Positions 41,681-47,783 of a stretch of 47,783 bases of DNA are shown here, one piece after another (within the stretch, counting starts at the first letter, position 1; every line of letters starts with the position of its first letter). Where the stretch lies: contig JAUXWC010000183.1 of the NCBI GenBank assembly GCA_030685025.1, positions 1-47,783 on the forward strand, in the 5' to 3' direction. The stretch is from Rhodoferax sp. GTDB lineage: Bacteria > Pseudomonadota > Gammaproteobacteria > Burkholderiales > Burkholderiaceae_C. Both the position numbers and the translations under genes were made by a program. The notes beneath the pieces were generated by a model. It searched no databases. It was not told the DNA's origin and was given only the letters and a program-made list of their open reading frames with translations.

Positions 41681-43609
41681 ATGTCGTATCCAAGCAATCC
41701 CGCACCGGGCCCCTCAATCCAGGGCGGTCCCACCACCAACCGGCGCTTCCGCCTGGTTCGCTATTTCTCGCTCACTGCTCTGGGCCTGTTTGCCGTGGTG
41801 GCACTGGCGCTGACCTACTTCGAAGCCGAACAGGGGCGGTTCTTTCAGGCGGTGCAGCAAAAGCACAACGCGTTCTTCAAACAGGTGCAGGAAGGCTTCG
41901 CCAAGCAGCAAGATGCCGCAGCCAGGCGTGACCTGCTGGCGATCCACGAGGCCGGCAACGTCAACCTTACCCGGCTGTTTGCCAACACTTTGTGGGAGCG
42001 CGACTTCGCGCCCTTCGTGGCGCGCGCGCAAGCGATTTCAGCCGACCACTGCCGCGCCATCGCCGATGTGGCGGACCCCAAGGACGGCAAGCTCAAGCCA
42101 CCCGCCGAGAAGAAGGCGTGTTTCGCGGACGTCGGCAAACAGATCATGGCGCTCAAGGACTTTGCGCTGCTCAACGCCAAGGTCTTTGATTCGATGAAAA
42201 AGACCACCGTCTTCAAGATCAAGGTATTCGACTTGCGCGGCATCACGGTCTATTCGTCCGAGCACGCCCAGATCGGCGAAGACAAGTCCTTCAACGCCGG
42301 TTGGAAGAGCGCCGCCATGGACAGCAAACCCAGCAGCGAAATGACCTTTCGCGGCAAGTTCAGCGCCTTCGAAGGCGTGGTCGAAAACCGCGATCTGATC
42401 AGCAGCTACATGCCGGTGCTGGCGCCGGGCGGTGACCAGACGGTCGCGGTGTTCGAGGTCTACTCGGACGTGACGCCGTTTCTCGACCAGATCAAGGCCA
42501 CCTCGGCGCAGATTCGCCTGGCGGCCAAGGACGACCAGGCCCGCGTGGAGGCCGCCGCGGCACAGGATCAGTTGCAGGTCGACTCCTCGGCGCTGACAAC
42601 ACTGCTGATCGTGCTGGGCTTGTTGATGGTGTTGTTCACGGCCCTGTACTTGATTGTGCGGCGCGCCGACCGCATTCTGGTGGAGCAGGAGCACGAACGC
42701 GAGCACGCCCAGCAGCATTTGGCGCAGGCCGAGAAAATGGCGTCGCTGGGTCAGATGGTCGCTGGCGTGGCGCACCAGTTGAACACCCCGCTGGCGTTTT
42801 CGCATAGCAACGTTAGTATGGCGATTGAGGTGTTGAAGAGCTTCAGCACGCCGCTGAAAGTGGCGGCCAAGCTGACCCAACTCATCAAGAGCACCGATGC
42901 CGAGCGGGTCAACCTGAACGTTGCGCAGGTGCGGGCTCAGATTGTGCAAATTGATGAGGACAGCCTGGACGTGGCGATGCCCGTCGAGATGCTGAGCGAA
43001 ACCTTGCTCGGTATCGATCAAATGCGTGAATTGGTCGAAAACCTGCGCGACTTCACCCGCCTGGACCGCAGCAAGACCGCCGCCTTTAACCTCAACAAGG
43101 GCCTGCATAACGTGGTCTACATCGCCCGCAGCGTGATCCCGACCCATGTCGCGATTCACGAAGAATTTGGCGCGCTACCCATGCTGGAGTGCAATGCCTC
43201 GCAGTTGAACCAGGTGTTCCTGAACCTGATCAACAACGCCGCCCAGGCGATTACCACCGAGGGCGGCCAGGTAACCGTCACCAGCCGCGTTGAAGGGGAT
43301 CGAATTCGCGTGGATGTCACCGATACGGGGACCGGCATCGCGCCCGACGTGTTGCCACACATCTTTGAGAACTACTTCACCACCAAGGTGGCCTCCGAGG
43401 GCACTGGCCTTGGCCTGCCGATTGCGCGTAGCATCGTGCAGGAGCACGGTGGTGAAATCCGGGTTGAGACGGAACTCGGCAAGGGTTCCACCTTCTCGGT
43501 GTTGCTGCCGCTCTTGCCACCTGCCTCGGCGCAGGGCGCGGCCACGCCGGGCCGGGCGACGCATGGCGCGGCCATGTTGGGCGCGCCAACGCCGTCGGTG
43601 CTTGCATGA
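41681..43609 (+). CDS. Membrane histidine kinase, sensor shared with the kinase at 1258
   Basis: The 642-aa protein starts at ATG 41681 behind CAGGAG. There is a first helix near 29-47 and a periplasmic sensor (about 48-300) containing TVFKIKVFDLRGITVYSSEH and two cysteines (C124, C147) matching the 1258 protein. A second helix lies near 305-326, and HisKA has AGVAHQLNTPLAFSHSN (H365). The ATPase is intact, with VFLNLINNAAQAI, DTGTGI and GTGLGLPI. The C-terminal tail is a low-complexity GAATPG-type stretch. It overlaps the double-receiver gene (ATGA), its likely partner. Confidence 0.92.
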   Translation: MSYPSNPAPGPSIQGGPTTNRRFRLVRYFSLTALGLFAVVALALTYFEAEQGRFFQAVQQKHNAFFKQVQEGFAKQQDAAARRDLLAIHEAGNVNLTRLFANTLWERDFAPFVARAQAISADHCRAIADVADPKDGKLKPPAEKKACFADVGKQIMALKDFALLNAKVFDSMKKTTVFKIKVFDLRGITVYSSEHAQIGEDKSFNAGWKSAAMDSKPSSEMTFRGKFSAFEGVVENRDLISSYMPVLAPGGDQTVAVFEVYSDVTPFLDQIKATSAQIRLAAKDDQARVEAAAAQDQLQVDSSALTTLLIVLGLLMVLFTALYLIVRRADRILVEQEHEREHAQQHLAQAEKMASLGQMVAGVAHQLNTPLAFSHSNVSMAIEVLKSFSTPLKVAAKLTQLIKSTDAERVNLNVAQVRAQIVQIDEDSLDVAMPVEMLSETLLGIDQMRELVENLRDFTRLDRSKTAAFNLNKGLHNVVYIARSVIPTHVAIHEEFGALPMLECNASQLNQVFLNLINNAAQAITTEGGQVTVTSRVEGDRIRVDVTDTGTGIAPDVLPHIFENYFTTKVASEGTGLGLPIARSIVQEHGGEIRVETELGKGSTFSVLLPLLPPASAQGAATPGRATHGAAMLGAPTPSVLA

Positions 43610-44601
43610 TGGGGATTGCTTGTATGTCTGAAAAACTTGGGCGTGTGCTCTGTGTTGACGATGAGCCGAGCATTCTGCGCTCGCTGCAGTGGCTGCTGAA
43701 GAAGGAATTCGACGTCAAGATTGCCACCAGCGGCCACGAGGCGCTGAGCATGCTGCGGCAAAATGACTTCGATGTCATCATCAGCGATCAACGCATGCCG
43801 GGCATGATGGGTTCGGAGTTCCTGCGCGAGGCACGCAAGATCTCGCCGCGCTCGATGCGCATTTTGTTGACCGGCTACTCTGATCTGCAGGCTATTTTGC
43901 GCTCGGTCAACGACGGCGAGGTGTTTCGATTCGTGAGCAAACCCTGGAGCATCAAGGAACTGCCCAGGCTTATCGCGGATGCGGCCACGGTAGCCAAGCA
44001 CCAGTCGGTTGAACCAGCGTCGCCGGAGGTGGATGATGGCCACGAACTTGACACCGGTGCGGAGTCGATCTTGTTGATCGACGACGACCCGATGATGGGG
44101 CGCTTGATCTCCGAGGCGCTGGGGCCCGACGTCAAGATCGCTCATGCCACCACGCTGGCCGACGCGGTGGCGGCCTTCGAAAAGCATGACGTCGGGATCG
44201 TTTTGGCCGACACGCGCGTGGCCAATCAGGACACCACCACCATGCTGAAGGTGCTCAAGGAGGAGCACCCTGACATTGTCACGGTGGTCTACACCGCCAC
44301 CACGGACGCGGTTGACGTGGTGACCTTGATCAACCAGGGGCAGATCTATCGCTTCATCCCCAAGCCGGTGCGCATGGTGATGCTCAAACAAGCCATGATG
44401 GGTGCGGCGCTCAAGCGCCGGCAACTGCGCCACAACCCCAACGCCGCTCGGCGTCACATGGTCGAGCGCGTGGCGGACGAGGATCGAGCGGTCATGTTCG
44501 AGGCGATTAAGCAGTCCTCGGCCGTCGCCGTGGCGAGCGCGAGTGTCCACCTGTTGCAACGCATCGGCGGCTCGTTCACGCGCCTCTTCGGCCGAGGTTA
44601 A
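43606..44601 (+). CDS. Response regulator with two receiver domains, no DNA-binding domain
   Basis: The 331-aa protein starts at ATG 43606; ATG 43609 and ATG 43624 (MSEKLGRVLCVDDEP) are alternatives, the last giving a more usual start. Receiver 1 has VDDE, the acceptor Asp in IISDQRMPG, and KPW. Receiver 2 (about 150-270) has LIDDDP, the acceptor Asp in VLADTRV, and KPV. A short helical C-terminus follows with no enzymatic or DNA-binding domain. It may act by protein contact or relay phosphate from the kinase at 41681. Confidence 0.9.
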   Translation: MMGIACMSEKLGRVLCVDDEPSILRSLQWLLKKEFDVKIATSGHEALSMLRQNDFDVIISDQRMPGMMGSEFLREARKISPRSMRILLTGYSDLQAILRSVNDGEVFRFVSKPWSIKELPRLIADAATVAKHQSVEPASPEVDDGHELDTGAESILLIDDDPMMGRLISEALGPDVKIAHATTLADAVAAFEKHDVGIVLADTRVANQDTTTMLKVLKEEHPDIVTVVYTATTDAVDVVTLINQGQIYRFIPKPVRMVMLKQAMMGAALKRRQLRHNPNAARRHMVERVADEDRAVMFEAIKQSSAVAVASASVHLLQRIGGSFTRLFGRG

Positions 44602-44602
44602 A

Positions 44603-44658
44603 CCTGAGACCTTGCGGGACAGACCTTCGCTGCGCGACGCTCTGTCCTCAACTGATCA
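44603..44658 (+). repeat. REP-like 56-base repeat, copy 2, with a strong hairpin
   Basis: It is related to copy 1 at 33831. GGACAGA (44617-44623) pairs with TCTGTCC (44641-44647), and inside it TCGC (44627-44630) with GCGA (44634-44637). It occupies the 96-base gap between the convergent genes ending at 44601 and 44698 and may act as a bidirectional terminator. Confidence 0.7.
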
Positions 44659-44697
44659 CCGGGTGTTGGCTGCCCGCCAGCGGCCAGCGCTTGGACG

Positions 44698-45312
44698 CTA
44701 TCTTGCCTGCCAGGCGCAAATCGCCTGGTCGATTTGGGCGAAGGTCTGTGTCAAGTCCTGTTGGGCCGAGATGATGCCCAATTGCCTGCCGATCTGCGAC
44801 GCCGAGAAGACGCCGCGCACCATCGGTTTGCCGGTGAAGGGCTCGGCGTCCACGACCAGGGCATGTTGGCGCCCCGAGTACTTCAGTGTCTCCACGATGT
44901 CGCCAACGCGCGCGTGAAACACCGCCTCCAATGGCAGCACTTCCACCTCACGGGTCATGGCGTCGCCAACCGTCAGTTGCTCAAAGCCCACGCCGTTGGC
45001 CTGGCAGGCTTCCCGGATCCGATCACCGTCCAAGTCGCGCGCCGTGATCAAACCGATGATGTCGTTGGCGTCGTTGACCACCAGCAGCAATCTGACGGCA
45101 CGCGCGATCATCTTTTGGGACGCCATGGAAACCATTACTTCCACGCTGGTGGTGGCGGCCGGAACAAAGCGCAAATCGGTCATGACCTCGATCGCCGAGG
45201 ACGTGATTTCCACCGGATTGGGAGAGTAGAAGTAGGGTCGGGAGAAGCCTGTGCCGGGTGTCAGCATCGACAGTTCGAGGGGCTTGAAGGTCGTGGTGGG
45301 CTTGATTTTCAT
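44698..45312 (-). CDS. CBS-domain-pair protein
   Basis: The 204-aa cytoplasmic protein starts at the ATG read on the minus strand at 45312 and overlaps the stop of the upstream gene (ATGA). Two CBS domains are visible: about 40-115 (VMTDLRFVPAATTSVEVM, LLVVNDANDIIGLITARDL) and 125-190 (AMTREVEVLPLEAVFHARVG, HALVVDAEP, GVFSASQIGRQLG). CBS pairs usually bind adenine nucleotides as energy sensors. There is no fused effector. It is co-transcribed with the BLUF-like protein. Confidence 0.88.
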   Translation of the reverse strand: MKIKPTTTFKPLELSMLTPGTGFSRPYFYSPNPVEITSSAIEVMTDLRFVPAATTSVEVMVSMASQKMIARAVRLLLVVNDANDIIGLITARDLDGDRIREACQANGVGFEQLTVGDAMTREVEVLPLEAVFHARVGDIVETLKYSGRQHALVVDAEPFTGKPMVRGVFSASQIGRQLGIISAQQDLTQTFAQIDQAICAWQAR

Positions 45313-46490
45313 GACTTGCTCCGTTGGCCGGCTGAGATGAGTTCGGCGTTGCTTCCCAGGCCACTCTGTCGCAGCGCCGCGGCGCGCATCGAGCGCAGAG
45401 CCGGACTCCAGTGCGGCGACTGTAGCGACAACCAGTTGTAGTTGACCGCCAACGCCAGATCCAGCGCGGGCTCGGCGGCCGCCCAAAGGGTTTCGCTGTC
45501 TATGTCGCCGGCCAGATCGCAATCGAGGTAGACCAAACCACCGGCGTGCGCCAGCCGCTGAAGGGTAACATGGTCACATTCGAGTGGCCCCAGCCCCACC
45601 AGCACGGGGCGGTGATTGAGATTTGCGCAAGCACCCACGAGCCGTTCGATCAGGCCCAGGTCCCTGGCCGGCACGCCGCACAGCAACAGGATGACATGCG
45701 AGTAGTCGGTCAGGAACGCTCGCGTCAGGCCAATTTGCAGGCCGTTGCGCGCCATCGCCACCACGCGGCGCACCACCGCGCCAACCTCCAGATCGACATA
45801 GTCGGTGGCCACATCCAGGGCATCGGCGTGCGCGCCAACAAAGCGCCGGTGCACCACCTCGGCTTGATGCACCGTGCCAAGGTGCTGCACCAGGTTGAAG
45901 GAGTCCGCGCCTTGGGCGGCGCAAACCATCACACGCTGGAAGCGATCACTCCTGGCTTGCTCAGCCGCGCCAGGGTGGGTCAAGGGCGTGGAGAGCCGCC
46001 GCCAGACGGATGCGGGGTCCACCTTGTGACCCCGGCGCAGTTCGTCGCGCAAGGTCGTCACTCGGCTGGAGAAATCGTCGCTCGCCTCCTTGGTTTGGAC
46101 TAGCGCCATCGACCACGGTTCGCTCAGGCGACGTGGGCCACTGCTGCGATGCAGCAAGTGGAGGTCTTGGTGGCGCCGGTCCGCCACCACGCGCGACATC
46201 AGGGCCCGCACGCCATGTGCAGGACCCTCGATCCACTCCATGAACCAGCCGCTTTGGTGCAGCAGGGCCACATGCACGCTGTCGGCCACGTTGCGTTGCA
46301 GCGCGTGGGCACGGATCTTCTGCATTTCGGCAAAAACCGAGCCGGTGACCAGACTGCGGCTGGCATACATCAACCGGTCCACCGGTTCGCTTGGAGGTCG
46401 CGGCGCATCGTCCTGCCCGTTGGTGGGGGCTTGATTGGCTGCTGAGGAGCTTTGGTGCATGGAGTCCCAGGGATTGGCATTCTGAATCAT
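45309..46490 (-). CDS. Degenerate BLUF-like domain protein with an unknown C-terminal region
   Basis: The start is placed at 46490 (393 aa) because a sigma-54 promoter on this strand lies at 46549-46565; starts at 46574 or 46712 would lie upstream of the transcript, and 46460 is an alternative. Residues about 36-132 resemble BLUF blue-light domains: the Tyr in MYASR (Y42), N67, IEGP, DRRH and PWSMAL are retained. The Gln essential for flavin photochemistry in FxQxLEG is Glu here (E85 in FMEWIEG). The remaining about 240 residues have no recognised domain. The product may bind flavin without being a normal photoreceptor, or may be a protein-protein module. Confidence 0.65.
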   Translation of the reverse strand: MIQNANPWDSMHQSSSAANQAPTNGQDDAPRPPSEPVDRLMYASRSLVTGSVFAEMQKIRAHALQRNVADSVHVALLHQSGWFMEWIEGPAHGVRALMSRVVADRRHQDLHLLHRSSGPRRLSEPWSMALVQTKEASDDFSSRVTTLRDELRRGHKVDPASVWRRLSTPLTHPGAAEQARSDRFQRVMVCAAQGADSFNLVQHLGTVHQAEVVHRRFVGAHADALDVATDYVDLEVGAVVRRVVAMARNGLQIGLTRAFLTDYSHVILLLCGVPARDLGLIERLVGACANLNHRPVLVGLGPLECDHVTLQRLAHAGGLVYLDCDLAGDIDSETLWAAAEPALDLALAVNYNWLSLQSPHWSPALRSMRAAALRQSGLGSNAELISAGQRSKS

Positions 46491-46548
46491 CGCCGCATCA
46501 GGGGGTCGCCGCACCACGTGAGCGCTCAACCCCGACGCGTCAAAAGGT

Positions 46549-46565
46549 GCGCAATTCTCGTGCCA
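46549..46565 (-). promoter_or_regulatory. Sigma-54 promoter of the BLUF-like/CBS operon
   Basis: On the minus strand the sequence reads TGGCACGAGAATTGCGC, a full -24 and near-full -12 match. The GG complement is at 46563-46564, GC at 46551-46552, spacer 10. It places the transcript start near 46538. Confidence 0.75.
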
Positions 46566-46684
46566 GTTCGTCATCGGACCGAGAGCCAAGCTGGTCGACA
46601 GTCGAGCGCATAGGCCGCGTGAAGCGCTGCTGACCGCCGCCCCGTCGAAAGCGTGGGCCCAGGGAGTCGAATCGCGCCAGGTCG

Positions 46685-46720
46685 CTTTCCGGAATTCGAG
46701 AGTTTTTCCCATAACCGAGG
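46685..46720. promoter_or_regulatory. Candidate sigma-54 activator site (repeated motif, copy 2)
   Basis: CGAGAGTTTTTCCCA (46697-46711) is identical to 36175-36189, with CTTTCCGGAATT to its left, which includes the palindrome TTCCGGAA. It lies about 80 bases from the rightward and about 120 bases from the leftward sigma-54 promoter. Confidence 0.55.
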
Positions 46721-46785
46721 ATGGCGCTGCCCATTTGTTCGATCCGTGGCCACCCGTTTCCCTTGTTGTGGATCATGATCGTCGT

Positions 46786-46802
46786 TGGCACAGTCCTTGC
46801 TG
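46786..46802 (+). promoter_or_regulatory. Sigma-54 promoter of the NrfJ-like gene
   Basis: TGGCACAGTCCTTGCTG has GG at 46787-46788, GC at 46799-46800 and a 10-base spacer. The first 15 bases equal those of the HiPIP promoter. The GTG start is about 32 bases downstream. Confidence 0.8.
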
Positions 46803-46831
46803 GGTTCCAGTTTCCTTGTCGGAGAAATGAT

Positions 46832-47515
46832 GTGAAAAACCTATTGCCCATTGCCCTGCTTGCTTCAATTTACCTGACCGCCTGTTCCGTCAAAGAGGAT
46901 GCGCCCGCACCGACACAGACACCGGCACCCGCCACTGCGGCTGCGGCCGAGGCGGCACCTAACACTGGCAAGATCGTGCAGCTCATGCAAGCGGGCGCGT
47001 ACACCTACGCGGAAGTCGAAATCCAGGGCAACCAGAGAGTCTGGATGGCCGGCGCGCCGCTTCAACTCAAGCCAAGCGACCACGTGCAGTGGGGCGACTA
47101 CGCGGTGATGCAGAACTTCAGCTCTAAGGCCCTGGGTCGCACTTTTGAGCAAATCCTGTTTGTGAATGCCTGGGGCCCGGTAGGCGGCGCAGCCAGCAAG
47201 GTGGCGCCGCACGGCACTGCGCCTGATGCCTTGGCCGCCACACCGACGCGGGCCCCTCCCGCGCAGCAAGGCGCCGCCCCCGCGGACGCCCACAGCGGAC
47301 AAGTCAAGAGCGTCTCCGCCTCGGGCGGCTACACCTACCTCGAGATCGATCAGAACGGCGTGGTCGTATGGGTGGCGGTGCCGGGGGCCGTCGTGAAGGT
47401 CGGACAGACCGTCGCCTGGGACGGGGGCGCAGTGATGCAGAACTTCACCGCCAAGTCACTCAACCGAACCTTCGACCGGATCATCTTTGCCGGCAAGGTT
47501 GTGGTTGTTTCGTGA
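46832..47515 (+). CDS. NrfJ-like lipoprotein with a duplicated domain
   Basis: From GTG 46832 (GGAG seven bases upstream; nearby ATGs at 46827 and 46830 are out of frame) the 227-aa product has the lipobox LTAC (Cys15). After an Ala/Pro-rich linker two similar domains follow: GAYTYAEVEIQGNQRVWMAG to MQNFSSKALGRTFEQILFV, and GGYTYLEIDQNGVVVWVAV to MQNFTAKSLNRTFDRIIFA. This GGYTY...W...M.NF.SK.L.RTF pattern resembles NrfJ-type proteins linked to cytochrome c nitrite reductase loci. The function is not established; a role near periplasmic redox proteins is inferred. Confidence 0.75.
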   Translation: MKNLLPIALLASIYLTACSVKEDAPAPTQTPAPATAAAAEAAPNTGKIVQLMQAGAYTYAEVEIQGNQRVWMAGAPLQLKPSDHVQWGDYAVMQNFSSKALGRTFEQILFVNAWGPVGGAASKVAPHGTAPDALAATPTRAPPAQQGAAPADAHSGQVKSVSASGGYTYLEIDQNGVVVWVAVPGAVVKVGQTVAWDGGAVMQNFTAKSLNRTFDRIIFAGKVVVVS

Positions 47516-47581
47516 GCCTTGGGGTCAGCCTCGGCGGGAATCGGCGACTGGCGGGAAGCGAATCGCCCCGTCCTGAACCAC

Positions 47582-47783
47582 TCAGAAGCTGTAGCCCGCC
47601 GACACAATAAACACGGTTGGGCTGAACTTGATGTCGGCCCGACGTTCGATGCCCAAGGTATTGGTCAGCAGCTTGGTCTTGACCTGCGCCGTGGCCAGCG
47701 CGCCAGTGATCGACCAGGCACCGCCGAGCTTGGCGGTAATGCCCACTTGCAGCGCCAGGCCTGCCGAGTCTTTGAGTTTCAGC
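47582..47783 (-). CDS. ompW: OmpW family outer-membrane protein, C-terminal fragment
   Basis: The minus-strand frame is open from the right edge to a stop at 47582-47584, giving the last 66 residues. The segment WSITGALATAQVKTKL, then RRADIKFSPTVFIVSAGYSF with a terminal Phe, is typical of the end of the eight-stranded OmpW barrel. It converges with the NrfJ-like gene across a 66-base gap with no clear terminator. Confidence 0.85.
   Translation of the reverse strand, partial: LKLKDSAGLALQVGITAKLGGAWSITGALATAQVKTKLLTNTLGIERRADIKFSPTVFIVSAGYSF

Larger units (their letters stand above)
46491..46831. other. Divergent regulatory region between BLUF-like and NrfJ-like genes
   Basis: This 341-base region has a leftward sigma-54 promoter (46549-46565), a central repeated motif (46685-46711) and a rightward sigma-54 promoter (46786-46802). 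The arrangement fits a shared enhancer between two promoters. No other gene is visible. Confidence 0.6.

Noticed and set aside
1-47783. CRISPR arrays, insertion sequences, tRNA or rRNA genes
   Set aside because: No regularly spaced repeat, transposase motif or recognisable tRNA/rRNA sequence was seen on reading; a covariance-model scan was not possible here.

Overview
The window is GC-rich, densely coded DNA that most resembles a betaproteobacterium. The signs are a System II (ResB/CcsA) cytochrome c maturation pair, a high-potential iron-sulfur protein with a Tat signal, an OmpW porin, lipobox lipoproteins and many sigma-54 (-24/-12) promoter sequences. The taxon is inferred from gene content only. 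Its main content is an accessory extracellular electron-transfer locus: 11 c-type cytochrome genes carrying 47 CxxCH haem sites by my count.

Layout. 1-3998: the end of a RidA-like gene, an ApbE flavin transferase, a sensor kinase with an eroded ATPase domain, and a ChaN-like lipoprotein. 4378-6449: a pentahaem OmcE-like cytochrome and an NHL beta-propeller lipoprotein behind a sigma-54 promoter. 6453-8710 (minus strand): two trihaem cytochromes, divergent from the next block. 8953-26900: a long co-directional block. It holds an NHL lipoprotein, a tetrahaem OmcE-like cytochrome, a parvulin-type isomerase, an outer-membrane beta-barrel, small c7-type cytochromes around two related helical proteins, a third NHL lipoprotein, an 11-haem cytochrome with an OmcE-like N-terminus, ResB, CcsA, a haem-copper-oxidase-subunit-I-like membrane protein fused to TPRs, and a TlpA-like thioredoxin. 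26987-29985: a histidine kinase and an NtrC-type sigma-54 activator. 30035-35192: a Sel1-like protein, a monohaem cytochrome, two Reg_prop beta-propellers and a heptahaem cytochrome between two small HAMP-like membrane proteins. 35531-36771: a secreted unknown protein and a HiPIP. 36812-44601: a diguanylate cyclase, a GGDEF-EAL protein, a third kinase and a double-receiver regulator. 44698-46490 (minus): a CBS-domain protein and a degenerate BLUF-like protein. 46832 to the end: an NrfJ-like lipoprotein and the end of ompW.

How it may work (inference). The OmcE-like proteins have the haem and histidine content expected of Geobacter-type cytochrome filament subunits. The c7-type cytochromes, the trihaem lipoprotein cytochrome and the beta-barrel could carry electrons from the periplasm across the outer membrane. 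The oxidase-like TPR protein could be the inner-membrane entry point. ResB/CcsA and the TlpA-like protein would supply haem attachment. Eight sigma-54 promoter matches precede the cytochrome, NHL, HiPIP, NrfJ-like and BLUF-like genes, and the sigma-54 activator lies inside the locus. I therefore propose a dedicated sigma-54 regulon for a cytochrome-filament system. No tRNA, rRNA, insertion sequence or CRISPR array was recognised.
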